Notes: a model not told the origin generated them from the letters alone. A stretch of 64,000 nt of DNA from Paragemmobacter amnigenus (GCF_009908265.2 NZ_JAAATX020000001.1:408153-472152), one strand, 5' to 3'; shown: positions 1 to 8,708, numbered from the stretch's first letter. Numbers and translations: made by a program.

Positions 1-97
1 CGCCGGCAAAGCCCAGCCCCCCCAGCGCATGGCGCACGGCCTCGCCCTGCGGGTCCAGAACGCCGTTCTTGAGCATGACGGTGACGCGCGCTTTCAT
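1..97 (-). CDS. purS: Phosphoribosylformylglycinamidine synthase subunit PurS (N-terminal part, cut by window edge)
   Basis: PurS is the small structural subunit of the PurSQL complex, which converts FGAR to FGAM in purine synthesis. Only the first 32 codons are in the window; they read MKARVTVMLKNGVLDPQGEA and continue off the left edge. The opening beta-strand followed by 'LDPQGEAV' is typical of PurS. It lies 72 bases downstream of purC on the same strand, so purC-purS is probably one transcript. A purQ gene lies far away at 27494-28162. Confidence 0.85.
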   Translation of the reverse strand, partial: MKARVTVMLKNGVLDPQGEAVRHALGGLGFAG

Positions 98-169
98 TCC
101 ATCCCCCCGGGACCGTTTTCCGAATGGCCGTGCCATAACGCCCCGCCCCGACAGGGGCAAGGCGTCTGT

Positions 170-937
170 TCAGTTGATCAGCGTGGGCTTGGGCGCGTGG
201 GTCACGTTGGACGGCAGCACGCCCAGACGGCGGGCGAGTTCCGTATAGGGGTCGGCCAGCGGCCCCGGCTCGCGCACCACGCCCTCGCGCTCCATCGCCT
301 CGGAGGCCGAGCGGATGTCCCACAGGCGGCAGCTGTCCGGGCTGATCTCGTCGGCCACGATCAGGCGCATGTAGTCGCCCTCCCAGATGCGGCCCACCTC
401 GATGCGGAAATCGGCAAGGCGGATGCCCACGCCCATCATCACGCCCGACAGGAAGTCGTTGACCCGCAGCGCCAGCGCGACCATGTCGTCCAGATCCTGC
501 TGGCTGGCCCAGTTGAAGGCGATGATATGCTCTTCGGACACCAGCGGCGTGCCCAGACGGTCGTCCTTGTAGTAATATTCGACGATCGGGCGCGGCAGCG
601 GCGTGCCTTCGGGGATGCCCAGACGCTTGGACAGGTCACCTGCGGCAAAGTTCCGCACCACCACTTCCAGCGGCACGATCTCGGCCATGCGGACAAGCTG
701 TTCGCGCATGTTCAGGCGGCGGATGAAATGGGTGGGAACGCCGATGGCGTTCAGGCCGGTCATGAAGAATTCCGACAGGCGGTTGTTCAGCACGCCCTTG
801 CCTTCGACCGCCGCGGGGGCGGGAACGGCGGGGGTCGGCGCGCTGTCATCCTTGAAATACTGGATCAGAGTGCCCGGCTCCGGCCCTTCGTACAGGATCT
901 TCGCCTTGCCCTCGTAGACCTTCTTGCGACGTGCCAT
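170..937 (-). CDS. purC: Phosphoribosylaminoimidazole-succinocarboxamide synthase (SAICAR synthetase)
   Basis: Ligates CAIR and aspartate, with ATP, to SAICAR in cytosolic purine synthesis. The 255-residue product has the usual PurC length. It opens [18 protein letters not shown], the ATP-binding start of the family, and contains '[10 protein letters not shown]', '[16 protein letters not shown]'-like and 'DFRIEVGR' segments. The frame is open further upstream, but the ATG at 937 matches the family N-terminus, and a promoter-like sequence lies just upstream at 999-1027. It is divergent from the zeta gene and followed by purS. Identification is firm. Confidence 0.97.
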   Translation of the reverse strand: MARRKKVYEGKAKILYEGPEPGTLIQYFKDDSAPTPAVPAPAAVEGKGVLNNRLSEFFMTGLNAIGVPTHFIRRLNMREQLVRMAEIVPLEVVVRNFAAGDLSKRLGIPEGTPLPRPIVEYYYKDDRLGTPLVSEEHIIAFNWASQQDLDDMVALALRVNDFLSGVMMGVGIRLADFRIEVGRIWEGDYMRLIVADEISPDSCRLWDIRSASEAMEREGVVREPGPLADPYTELARRLGVLPSNVTHAPKPTLIN

Positions 938-998
938 GAATGCTCCGGTCAATGCACAAGGCGGGGCCAACCAAAGGGTTCCCCGCCTGTTCCCGCGG

Positions 999-1027
999 GC
1001 TATAGTCCAACGCGGACCTTCCCGCAA
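999..1027 (-). promoter_or_regulatory. Candidate sigma-70 promoter of purC
   Basis: Read on the minus strand, TTGCGG (1022-1027) and TATAGC (999-1004) are separated by exactly 17 bases. Transcription would begin near 991, giving a leader of about 55 bases to purC. Found by eye. Confidence 0.5.
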
Positions 1028-1062
1028 GGCGCGAGGCGGGCGCAGGGGATGCAGGGCTCCTC

Positions 1063-1091
1063 TTGCAGCGGGCGCTGGCTGGGGGCATATG
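1063..1091 (+). promoter_or_regulatory. Candidate sigma-70 promoter of the zeta subunit gene
   Basis: TTGCAG (1063-1068) and CATATG (1086-1091) are spaced by 17 bases, about 35 bases before the ATG at 1126. It is divergent from the purC promoter; the two -35 regions are about 36 bases apart, so the intergenic region could be shared by regulators. Confidence 0.45.
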
Positions 1092-1125
1092 GTGGGGAAA
1101 GCCAAACCGGATCAAGGGGCCCGAC

Positions 1126-1440
1126 ATGACCACCTTCGACGATCGCGAAAACGCCTTCGAGGCCAAATTCGCCCATGACGCCGACATGCAGTTCCGCGCC
1201 GAGGCGCGCCGGAACAAGCTGGTGGGGCTCTGGGCCGCGGGCCTTCTGGGCAAGACGGATGATGCCGCAGCGGACTATGCGATGTCGGTCGTGTCGGCCG
1301 ATTTCGAGGAAGCCGGCATCGAGGATGTGGTCCGCAAGGTCGCGGCCGATCTGGCGGGCAAGGCCAGCGCCGACGATGTGCGCGCCAAGATGGCCGAACT
1401 GCTGCCGGTGGCCAAGCAGCAGCTGATGGACGAGCTGTGA
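1126..1440 (+). CDS. F1-ATPase zeta subunit (DUF1476 family ATP synthase inhibitor)
   Basis: A 104-residue soluble helical protein of the DUF1476 family. The family includes the zeta subunit of Paracoccus denitrificans ATP synthase, which blocks ATP hydrolysis by F1F0. The N-terminus MTTFDDRENAFEAKFAHDA is very close to what is known for zeta; the start of zeta is the inhibitory segment. The rest is three or four predicted helices ('RRNKLVGLWAAGLLGK', 'DVVRKVAADLAGKA'). It has its own promoter-like sequence and a strong terminator, so it is probably monocistronic. The family is restricted to alphaproteobacteria. Confidence 0.92.
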   Translation: MTTFDDRENAFEAKFAHDADMQFRAEARRNKLVGLWAAGLLGKTDDAAADYAMSVVSADFEEAGIEDVVRKVAADLAGKASADDVRAKMAELLPVAKQQLMDEL

Positions 1441-1474
1441 TGTAGGCGGGCGGCATTGCGCACCCTTAGGCATT

Positions 1475-1502
1475 AGGCACCCTGCGGGGTGCCTTTTGTT
1501 TT
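1475..1502 (+). terminator. Rho-independent terminator after the zeta gene
   Basis: A seven-base-pair stem, GGCACCC (1476-1482) and GGGTGCC (1487-1493), closes a TGCG tetraloop and is followed by TTTTGTTTT. It lies 35 bases after the zeta stop codon. Confidence 0.9.
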
Positions 1503-1639
1503 GCGCCGTGCCTGACGCGCGCTTTGCAGCAACGGTCCGTATTCCCGCTTCCCTTCATAATCATCATGCGCATATTCGATTTGCCCCCGCCCTGCCCGCA
1601 TGGCAGATCAGGCGGAACGAACTTCCAGAAAGGTGCCCC

Positions 1640-2653
1640 ATGGCCGATGCGCTGACCGAGCTTCTCTCCACCCGCGACTGGCTGATGGCCGATGGCGCGA
1701 CGGGGACGAACCTGTTCAACATGGGCCTGTCCTCGGGCGAGCCGCCGGAACTGTGGAACATCGACCAACCGGACAATATCCGCAAACTCTATCGCGGCGC
1801 GGTCGAGGCGGGATCGGACATCTTCCTGACCAACACCTTCGGCGGCAATGCCGCGCGGCTGAAGTTGCACAACGCGCAGGGCCGCGTGCGCGAGCTGAAC
1901 CGTGTCGGCGTCGAACTGGGGCGCGAAGTGGCCGATGCCTCGGGGCGCAAGGTCGTGGTGGCGGGGTCGGTCGGCCCGACGGGCGAGATCTTCGAGCCGA
2001 TGGGAACGCTCACCCACAAGGACGCGGTCGAGATCTTCCACGAACAGATGGAAGGGATGAAGGAAGGCGGCGTCGACGTGCTGTGGATCGAGACGATCTC
2101 GGCCCCCGAGGAATACAAGGCCGCCGCCGAGGCCGCAAAGCTGGCGGGCCTGCCGTGGTGCGGGACCATGAGCTTTGACACCGCAGGGCGCACGATGATG
2201 GGCGTGACATCCGCCGCGCTGGCCGAACTGGTGGAAAAGCTGCCCAACCCGCCCATCGCCTTTGGCGCGAATTGCGGCGTGGGCGCGTCGGACCTGATGC
2301 GGACGGTGCTGGGCTTCGCCTCGACCGGAACAGAGCGGCCAATCATCGCCAAGGGCAATGCGGGCATCCCGAAATACCATGACGGGCACATCCATTATGA
2401 CGGCACGCCGGAACTGATGGCGGAATATGCGGTGCTAGCGCGGGATGCGGGCGTGCGGATCATCGGCGGCTGCTGCGGGACGATGCCGGAACACCTGCGC
2501 GCCATGCGCGCGGCGCTGGAAAGCCGCCCCAGGGGGCCGCGCCCGACGCTGGAGGACATTTCCGAAAAGCTGGGCGGTTTCTCGTCCAGCTCGGACGGCA
2601 CGGGCGACGATGCGGGCGCACCGCGCCGCGAACGTCGGGGGCGGCGGGGGTAA
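1640..2653 (+). CDS. bmt: Betaine/S-methyl donor-homocysteine S-methyltransferase
   Basis: A 337-residue zinc methyltransferase of the Pfam S-methyl_trans family. It transfers a methyl group to homocysteine, forming methionine; in roseobacters this type is annotated betaine-homocysteine methyltransferase. Zinc ligands are visible: Cys212 in 'GANCGVG' and Cys278-Cys279 in 'GGCCGT'. The N-terminal 'DGATGTNL' is the usual barrel start. The frame is open 48 codons upstream into the preceding terminator, so the ATG at 1640 was chosen. The C-terminal 25 residues are Ser/Asp/Arg-rich and look disordered. It would supply methionine from methylated one-carbon donors. The exact methyl donor cannot be read from sequence. 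Confidence 0.85.
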   Translation: MADALTELLSTRDWLMADGATGTNLFNMGLSSGEPPELWNIDQPDNIRKLYRGAVEAGSDIFLTNTFGGNAARLKLHNAQGRVRELNRVGVELGREVADASGRKVVVAGSVGPTGEIFEPMGTLTHKDAVEIFHEQMEGMKEGGVDVLWIETISAPEEYKAAAEAAKLAGLPWCGTMSFDTAGRTMMGVTSAALAELVEKLPNPPIAFGANCGVGASDLMRTVLGFASTGTERPIIAKGNAGIPKYHDGHIHYDGTPELMAEYAVLARDAGVRIIGGCCGTMPEHLRAMRAALESRPRGPRPTLEDISEKLGGFSSSSDGTGDDAGAPRRERRGRRG

Positions 2654-2755
2654 GGGCGCGCACCGCGCACCGGGCTTGACCCGGGGCCTCCGGCGACAGG
2701 CCGCGCCTCCGCACCTGTAGCATCGGCATGGTCAGCACCGAATTCCACCCGACGC

Positions 2756-2868
2756 GGGGGTGGCGGCCGTCCCGCCGGGGTGGCTGCACATATATGTGCG
2801 GCCGCCCCGGGGGGGCGGGACGGCCGCCACCCGGGCCATTGGGCCCGGGTGAGACCCGACCGTTGCGC
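2756..2868 (+). repeat. Compound hairpin repeat, copy 1
   Basis: A 19-base-pair perfect outer stem (2758-2776 with 2814-2832) encloses an inner hairpin with the tip CACATATATGTG. It is followed at once by a second hairpin (ACCCGGGCC, 2829-2837, with GGCCCGGGT, 2842-2850) and a single-stranded tail GACCCGACCGTTGCGCC. Close relatives lie at 7755-7862 and 62424-62535 in the same orientation, each downstream of a plus-strand gene. Here it sits between bmt and lysC. The rest of the 2654-2989 gap holds no gene; a weak TTGTTT/TACACC promoter-like pair near 2878-2907 may serve lysC. Confidence 0.85.
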
Positions 2869-2989
2869 CCATGCGCGTTGTTTCCGCACTTCGCCACACG
2901 GTACACCGGCACAGCCAGAACCGCCCTTGCACCCCGCTCCGCCCCGCCCTAAGAAGCGCGCGGAAATTCGGGCCGTGCGGGGGGGATGC

Positions 2990-4249
2990 ATGCCGCTTCT
3001 CGTGATGAAATTCGGTGGCACCTCGGTGGCCGACCTCGCGCGTATCGAAAACGCCGCGAAGAAGGTGCAGAAAGAGGTCGAGCGCGGCTATGACGTCATC
3101 GTCATCGTCAGCGCCATGTCGGGCGAGACCAACAAGCTCGTGGGCTTCGTCGAAGGCACGTCCAAGCTTTACGACGCCCGCGAATATGACGCGGTGGTCG
3201 CCTCGGGCGAGAATGTGACCGCGGGCCTGATGGCCCTGCGCCTGCAGGAGATGGGCGTTCCCGCGCGGTCCTGGCAGGGCTGGCAGGTGCCGATCCAGAC
3301 CACGGCGCAGCACGGCTCGGCCCGCTTTGTCGACATCCCGCGCGCCAATATCGACGCGAAGTTCAAGGAAGGCTTCAAGGTCGCGGTCGTGGCGGGCTTC
3401 CAGGGTGTCAGCCCCGAAGGCCGCATCACCACGCTGGGCCGCGGCGGTTCGGACACCACCGCCGTTGCCTTTGCCGCCGCCTTCGGCGCGGAACGCTGCG
3501 ACATCTACACCGACGTTGACGGCGTCTACACCACCGACCCGCGCGTGTCGTCCAAGGCGCGCAAGCTGGAGAAGATCGCCTTCGAGGAGATGCTGGAGCT
3601 TGCCTCGCTCGGCGCCAAGGTCCTGCAGACCCGCTCGGTCGAGCTTGCCATGCGCTACAAGGTGCGCCTGCGCGTGCTGTCATCGTTTGAGGATACCGAC
3701 GAAACGTCCGGCACTCTTGTCTGCGACGAGGAGGAAATCATGGAATCGAAAGTCGTCTCTGGCGTCGCCTTCTCGCGCGAGGAAGCGAAGATCACCCTCT
3801 TCACCATCGAGGACCGCCCGGGCGTCGCCTCGGCCATCTTCGGCCCCCTGGCCGATGCGGGCGTGAACGTGGATATGATCGTGCAGAACATCAGCGAGAA
3901 GGACTATGACGACGCCCATCCCGGCGCCGTCACCGACATGACCTTCTCCTGCCCGATCAACCAGGTCGACCGCGCCCGCAAGGCGATGGAGGATGCCAAG
4001 GCCGCAGGCAAGATCGGCTATGACGAGCTGATCGTGGATACGGATGTGGCCAAGGTGTCGGTCGTGGGCATCGGGATGCGGTCGCATGCGGGCGTCGCGG
4101 CCAAGATGTTCAACGCGCTCTCGGCGGAAAACATCAACATCAAGGTGATCTCCACCTCGGAGATCAAGATTTCCGTCCTGATCGACCGGAAATACATGGA
4201 ACTGGCCGTGCAGGCGCTGCACGATGCCTTTGATCTGGACAAGGCGTAA
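2990..4249 (+). CDS. lysC: Aspartate kinase (lysine/threonine/methionine branch)
   Basis: Phosphorylates aspartate to aspartyl-4-phosphate, the first step toward diaminopimelate, lysine, threonine and methionine. The product has 419 residues. The N-terminal kinase domain starts 'MKFGGTSVAD' with the catalytic lysine near residue 7, and contains 'GRGGSDTTAVA' and 'YTDVDGVYTTDPR'. Two C-terminal ACT domains (about residues 265-415; 'FTIEDRPGVASAIFGPLAD' and 'VSVVGIGMRSHAGVA') indicate allosteric feedback by amino acids. The frame runs open upstream through the hairpin repeat; the ATG at 2990 matches the family start. Confidence 0.96.
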   Translation: MPLLVMKFGGTSVADLARIENAAKKVQKEVERGYDVIVIVSAMSGETNKLVGFVEGTSKLYDAREYDAVVASGENVTAGLMALRLQEMGVPARSWQGWQVPIQTTAQHGSARFVDIPRANIDAKFKEGFKVAVVAGFQGVSPEGRITTLGRGGSDTTAVAFAAAFGAERCDIYTDVDGVYTTDPRVSSKARKLEKIAFEEMLELASLGAKVLQTRSVELAMRYKVRLRVLSSFEDTDETSGTLVCDEEEIMESKVVSGVAFSREEAKITLFTIEDRPGVASAIFGPLADAGVNVDMIVQNISEKDYDDAHPGAVTDMTFSCPINQVDRARKAMEDAKAAGKIGYDELIVDTDVAKVSVVGIGMRSHAGVAAKMFNALSAENINIKVISTSEIKISVLIDRKYMELAVQALHDAFDLDKA

Positions 4250-4277
4250 GCGTTCAGCGCGCCGATGTGACCCGTCC

Positions 4278-4306
4278 CGCCCCGGTCCATGGATCGGGGC
4301 GTCTTC
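4278..4306 (+). terminator. Hairpin terminator after lysC
   Basis: Positions 4278-4301 form a near-perfect palindrome around TCCATGGA, with a CGCCCCG/CGGGGCG stem, followed by TCTTC. It starts 28 bases after the lysC stop codon. The U tract is weak. Confidence 0.6.
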
Positions 4307-4316
4307 ATTCCGGCAG

Positions 4317-4361
4317 GCAAATTTCTTCGAAGAAATTTGCAAGGGTTTTCGAAAACTCTTG
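4317..4361. repeat. Tandem A/T-rich palindromes downstream of lysC
   Basis: A perfect 24-base palindrome (4317-4340, centre TTCGAA) is followed without a gap by a second palindrome (4340-4361, AAGGGTTTTCGAAAACTCTT with one G/T mismatch). Both have TTCGAA-type centres and stand out in GC-rich DNA. They lie about 80 bases before the next gene. They could be a bidirectional terminator, a REP-like element or a protein-binding site. Confidence 0.75.
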
Positions 4362-4438
4362 CCCCCGTCGCCTTCCGCGCGCCCTGCGTCGCCCCTGCCG
4401 CTGTGGCCCTGCCCGCGCCGCGCCATCCTGAGCCCGCA

Positions 4439-5338
4439 ATGACCGACACCGCCCCCCCGCGCCCGCGCTTCGACCCCGTCTTCCCGCTGCTCTCGGCGCT
4501 GCTGGTGCTGACATGGTCCACGGGGTTCTTGGGTGTGCGGGGCCTGTCCGACACGACGCCGATCCTGACCATCCTGTTCTGGCGCAGTCTGATCTCGGGG
4601 CTGGTCCTGCTGCCCTTCGCGCTGCGCTTCGGGCCCCGCCTTGACCTGCGGGCGGTGGTCGAACAGGCGGGGTTCGGGACGTTTTCCATGTTCCTCTATC
4701 TGGGGGGCTTTTCCCTTGCCATCGGGCAGGGCCTGCCCACGGGCCTTGTCGCGCTGATCACCGACATGCTGCCTTTGGGCGTGGCGCTGCTGGCGGGGCC
4801 GCTGCTGGGCCAGCACCTGAGCGCGCGGCAATGGCTGGGCACGGGCGTCGGCGTGGCGGGCGTGGCGCTGGTCTCGGCCGAGGGGCTGCGGCTGGGCGAT
4901 GCGCCGCTCTGGGCGCTGGCGCTGCCGGTGGCGGGGACCATGGCATTTGCGCTCTCGGCGGTGATGCAGCGGCGGCTACGCCCCGCCTCGGTCGCGGTGC
5001 ACCAGTCGCTCTGCCTGCAATGCCTGACGGCGGCGGCGCTCTTTGCGTTGGCCGCCCTGCCCTTTGGCGGCGTCGCCCCGACGCCCACCCCCGCTTTTGC
5101 CGCAGGCATCGGCTGGCTGGTGCTCTTTGCCACCTTCGGCGGATATGGCACCTATTACCTGTGCCTGACCCGCTATCCGGCGGCGCGGGTGACGGCGGTG
5201 CTTTACCTGTCGCCCCCCGTCACCATGGCCGCCGCCCATCTGGCCTTCGGCGAGCCGCTCTCGCCCCTGATGCTGGCGGGTACCGCCGTCACGCTGGCGG
5301 GCGTGGCCCTTGCCGCCGCCCGCGGCGCGCAGGGCTGA
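4439..5338 (+). CDS. EamA/DMT family membrane transporter
   Basis: A 299-residue inner-membrane protein with about ten hydrophobic segments and two EamA repeats, typical of the drug/metabolite transporter superfamily. The N-terminal segment 'ALLVLTWSTGFLGVRGL' and the later 'YLCLTRYPAARVTAVLYLSPP' are family-like. The start ATG at 4439 was chosen because the upstream open frame runs through the palindromes. It is separated from lysC by a terminator and from ptsP by 74 bases. The substrate is unknown; amino-acid or metabolite export is common in the family. Confidence 0.85.
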   Translation: MTDTAPPRPRFDPVFPLLSALLVLTWSTGFLGVRGLSDTTPILTILFWRSLISGLVLLPFALRFGPRLDLRAVVEQAGFGTFSMFLYLGGFSLAIGQGLPTGLVALITDMLPLGVALLAGPLLGQHLSARQWLGTGVGVAGVALVSAEGLRLGDAPLWALALPVAGTMAFALSAVMQRRLRPASVAVHQSLCLQCLTAAALFALAALPFGGVAPTPTPAFAAGIGWLVLFATFGGYGTYYLCLTRYPAARVTAVLYLSPPVTMAAAHLAFGEPLSPLMLAGTAVTLAGVALAAARGAQG

Positions 5339-5412
5339 GACGCCGCCATCAGCAGGGGTTCCCCCGCTGCGGTCGATATGCTCTAAAGACCGCAACAGGG
5401 ACAGACAGGCCG

Positions 5413-7656
5413 ATGCCAGAACGGACGGAAAGCGAAAGCCGCAAGCTGCTGCGGCGCCTGCGCGACACGCTTGCCACGACAGGCGGCGGTCAGGACCGTC
5501 TGGACCGCATCACCCACCTGATCGCGGATTCCATGGGGACCGAGGTCTGTTCGATCTACCTGTTCCGCGACCCCGAAACGCTGGAGCTTTGCGCGACCGA
5601 AGGCTTGCGTCCCGAATCCGTGCACCAGACCCGCATGAAGCTGGGCGAGGGGCTGGTGGGCCGCGTGGCGCGCACGGGCCTGCCCGTCAACACCGCCAAC
5701 GCCCCGCAGGAAAAGGGCTTTCGCTACATGCCCGAAACGGGCGAGGAGATCTATTCCTCCTTCCTTGGCGTGCCGATCCAGCGGGTGGGGGAAAAGCTGG
5801 GCGTCCTTGTCGTGCAGTCGCGGACCGCGCGCGAGTTTTCCGAGGACGAGATCTACGCCCTCGAAGTGGTCGCCATGGTGCTGGCCGAGATGACGGAACT
5901 GGGCGTCTTCAACGGCGATGCCGACGGGATGCGGGCGCTGCACAAGCAACCGGTGATGATCCGGGGCGGCACCGGTCAGGAAGGCGCGGCCGAGGGGCGC
6001 GTCTGGCTGCACGAGCCGCGCGTGGTGGTCACGAACCCCGTGGCCGACGATCCGCTGACCGAGATCGACCGCATCCGCGAGGCGGTGGGAAAACTGCGCG
6101 TGTCGGTCGACGACCTCCTGAGCGCGGAAAGTCTGGACAAGGACCAGAAGGCGGTTCTGGAAGCCTATCGCATGTTCGCCAATTCGCGCGGCTGGCTGCG
6201 CCGGATGGAAGAGGACATCCAGCGCGGCCTGTCGGCCGAGGCGGCGGTGGAAAAGGAACAGTCGGCGGCGCGGGCGCGGCTGGAACAGGTGCCCGACGCC
6301 TATCTGCGCGAACGCCTGCACGATCTGGACGACCTGTCGAACCGCCTGCTGCGCATCCTGACGGGTCAGGGCAGCGATACGGGCGCGGCCATGCCGGAAA
6401 ATCCGGTTCTGGTGGCGCGCAATATCGGGCCTGCGGAATTGCTGGAATACGGGCGCAAGCTGAAGGGCGTGGTGCTGGAGGAAGGCTCCGTCGGGTCGCA
6501 CGCGGCCATCGTGGCGCGCGCGCTGGCCATTCCGCTGGTCATCCACGCCGACCGCATCACGACCGAGGCGCTGAACGGCGACCAGATCCTGGTCGACGGG
6601 GATCAGGGCATCGTCCATCTGCGGCCCGAAGAAACGGTCGCCCGCGCCTTCCGCGACAAGATCGCGATGCAGGCGGCGGCGCAGCAGCGCTATGCATCGC
6701 TCCGCGGCCTTCCGGCGCAGTCGAAATGCGGCACGGTGACGACGCTGATGATGAATGCGGGGCTGATGGCGGACCTGCCCAGCCTTGACGGATCGGGTGC
6801 CGAAGGGGTGGGCCTGTTCCGGACCGAGCTGCAATTCCTCGTCCGCAACAAGATGCCGCAACGGGCAGAGCTGGCCGCGCTTTACGCCCGCGTGATGGAT
6901 GCCGCGCATGGCAAGCGTGTGGCCTTCCGCACGCTGGACATCGGGTCGGACAAGGTGCTGCCCTATATGAAGCCGCAGGACGAGCCCAACCCCGCGATGG
7001 GCTGGCGCGCGATCCGCGTGGGACTGGACAAGCCGGGCGTGCTCAGGATGCAGTTGCAGGCGCTGATCCGCGCGGCCAAGGGGCGACCGCTGACCGTGAT
7101 GTTCCCCTTCATCACCGAGCTGTCGGAATTCCAGACCGCCCGCGCCATGGTGATGGGCGAATTGCACCGCGAGAAATCGCTGGGCCATCCCGTCCCCGCA
7201 CGGGTGGAAATCGGCGCGATGCTGGAAACCCCGTCGCTCGCCTATGCCCCCCGCACGTTTTTCGAGCTGACGGATTTCGTGTCGATCGGCGGGAACGACC
7301 TGAAACAGTTCTTCTTCGCCGCCGACCGTGAAAACGAACGCGTCCGCCGCCGGTACGACACGCTGAACGTGTCCTTTCTGCGCTTCCTATCGCAGATCAT
7401 CGCCCGCTGTGCCGAGACGGGCACGCCGCTGTCCTTCTGCGGCGAGGATGCGGGCCGTCCGGTGGAGGCGCTGGCCTTCGCCGCGCTGGGGCTGCGTGGG
7501 CTGTCGATGCGCCCGGCCTCCATCGGTCCGGTCAAGGCGCTGCTCCGGCGCGTGGACCTGACCGAGGCGCGGGCGGTGATTGACGCCGCGATGGAGGGCG
7601 GTGCCGAAACCGTGCGCCCCGCGCTGATGGACTGGCTGGCGGCGCAGCCGGAGTGA
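5413..7656 (+). CDS. ptsP: PTS-Ntr phosphoenolpyruvate-protein phosphotransferase (enzyme I Ntr)
   Basis: A 747-residue cytosolic enzyme I of the nitrogen PTS. It passes phosphate from PEP to NPr and then EIIA-Ntr, a regulatory chain linked to nitrogen, potassium and carbon status. The N-terminal GAF domain spans about residues 15-165; the EI phosphohistidine domain follows, with the active histidine His363 in 'GSVGSHAAIVARA'. The PEP-binding barrel carries 'GIGLFRTELQFL'-like (here GVGLFRTELQFL) and 'SFCGEDAG' with the conserved cysteine. Length and order match PtsP. No NPr or EIIA gene is adjacent. Confidence 0.95.
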   Translation: MPERTESESRKLLRRLRDTLATTGGGQDRLDRITHLIADSMGTEVCSIYLFRDPETLELCATEGLRPESVHQTRMKLGEGLVGRVARTGLPVNTANAPQEKGFRYMPETGEEIYSSFLGVPIQRVGEKLGVLVVQSRTAREFSEDEIYALEVVAMVLAEMTELGVFNGDADGMRALHKQPVMIRGGTGQEGAAEGRVWLHEPRVVVTNPVADDPLTEIDRIREAVGKLRVSVDDLLSAESLDKDQKAVLEAYRMFANSRGWLRRMEEDIQRGLSAEAAVEKEQSAARARLEQVPDAYLRERLHDLDDLSNRLLRILTGQGSDTGAAMPENPVLVARNIGPAELLEYGRKLKGVVLEEGSVGSHAAIVARALAIPLVIHADRITTEALNGDQILVDGDQGIVHLRPEETVARAFRDKIAMQAAAQQRYASLRGLPAQSKCGTVTTLMMNAGLMADLPSLDGSGAEGVGLFRTELQFLVRNKMPQRAELAALYARVMDAAHGKRVAFRTLDIGSDKVLPYMKPQDEPNPAMGWRAIRVGLDKPGVLRMQLQALIRAAKGRPLTVMFPFITELSEFQTARAMVMGELHREKSLGHPVPARVEIGAMLETPSLAYAPRTFFELTDFVSIGGNDLKQFFFAADRENERVRRRYDTLNVSFLRFLSQIIARCAETGTPLSFCGEDAGRPVEALAFAALGLRGLSMRPASIGPVKALLRRVDLTEARAVIDAAMEGGAETVRPALMDWLAAQPE

Positions 7657-7754
7657 GGGGGGACGGCCTCCGCACGATTGCCTGGTCAGCGATGGCAGCT
7701 TTCAGAACAAGGGGTGGCGAAAGGCGCCAGTGGCGCGTTTCGACACGCCGCCGG

Positions 7755-7862
7755 TAGGGCCGCGCGCGTCCCGCCGGGGCGGGCGCCTCTGGCGCACGTC
7801 CCGGTGGGGCGGGACGTGCGCGGACCGTGGCTTTGGGCCACGGTCCGGACCTGACCGTTGTG
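7755..7862 (+). repeat. Compound hairpin repeat, copy 2
   Basis: A diverged relative of the 2756-2868 element. The outer stem pairs 7760-7775 with 7808-7823 (16 base pairs, one G-T pair) around GTCCCGCC/GGCGGGAC. A second hairpin pairs GGACCGTGGC (7822-7831) with GCCACGGTCC (7837-7846) over a TTT-type loop, followed by GACCTGACCGTTGTGCC. It lies about 100 bases after ptsP, in a 255-base gap before the convergent EcsC gene. No gene is seen in that gap. Confidence 0.75.
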
Positions 7863-7911
7863 CCTTTGTGCCAAAATCCAATCGGCGTGGACCGCACACG
7901 CCGCCCCACCC

Positions 7912-8670
7912 TCACCCCTTCGTCACCCGCGCCGGCGTCACCGCCTCGGCAAAGGCCCCCAGGATCTCCTCTGCCCCGTGCTGCTGCGCCAGTGCCAGAA
8001 GGGCAAAGCGGATCTCCGCCATCTCGCGGTAATAGCTCAGGAAGGCCGCGTTCAGCGTCGCGCCCGCCACGGCGCCAAGGACGGGAACGGCCTGCGTCGC
8101 CAGTTTCTGGCCCATCGTGGAGGCCAGTTTCGGCGCAACGGACTGGATCACCTGCGCGATGGCAGGCCCCGTCACCGTCAGCCGCGCCGACAGGAAGGAC
8201 GTGTTCACCCCGTCATCCTGCGACAGCGGGCTTCCGGCGGTGAAGACGCGCAGGCATTCGGCGCGGATCGCGGGATCGTCGGGGTCGAAGCCCGCCTCGC
8301 GCGCGGCGCGGCGGATCGCGTGCAGGATCACCGTGACCGTGACGGGCAGTTCCGCCACCGATGTGGCAATCCCCCCAGCCCCGCCGACCGCCCCTGACAG
8401 CACCGCCGCCGCCATCGGCCCGTTGCGCCCCGTATCGGGCAGCCGGTCGCCCGCCGCCGCGACCCCGTGCGCGGCGAGAAGCGCCTTTTCCACCGCCGTG
8501 CCGATCTGCGCCCTGACCCCTTCTGGCAGCGCGTCGAGCCGCCCTTCCACCGCGCCGCCCAGCCGGTTGACCAGCGCCATGACGGGGCCATTGGCGCGCC
8601 GGTACCGGCGGGCGAGCGTACGGATTTCCGCGCTGCGGTCGGGGGCGGCGATGGCGGGCAGGTTGTCCAT
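7912..8670 (-). CDS. EcsC family protein
   Basis: A 252-residue protein of the EcsC family, whose biochemical role is unclear. Bacillus EcsC lies next to an ABC transporter, but no such genes are adjacent here. The protein has Ala/Gly-rich, mildly hydrophobic stretches (about residues 90-130 and 205-225) that could be membrane-associated. The ATG at 8670 was chosen; upstream in-frame sequence belongs to the preceding GNAT gene region and lacks homology signals. It follows the GNAT gene by 38 bases and is probably co-transcribed with it. Confidence 0.8.
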   Translation of the reverse strand: MDNLPAIAAPDRSAEIRTLARRYRRANGPVMALVNRLGGAVEGRLDALPEGVRAQIGTAVEKALLAAHGVAAAGDRLPDTGRNGPMAAAVLSGAVGGAGGIATSVAELPVTVTVILHAIRRAAREAGFDPDDPAIRAECLRVFTAGSPLSQDDGVNTSFLSARLTVTGPAIAQVIQSVAPKLASTMGQKLATQAVPVLGAVAGATLNAAFLSYYREMAEIRFALLALAQQHGAEEILGAFAEAVTPARVTKG

Positions 8671-8708
8671 GCCCCGAATGTGGGGGGGATTGCCCCCCGG
8701 CGCAAGGA

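Noticed and set aside
1503..1639. A SAM-type riboswitch upstream of bmt
   Set aside because: I looked for SAM-II and SAM/SAH-type pairing and conserved stretches and found none.
2660..2990. Protein-coding readings of the compound repeats (Gly/Pro/Arg-rich frames seen on both strands)
   Set aside because: These frames come from the palindromic GC repeats; similar readings appear at 62424-62535 from the repeat itself.
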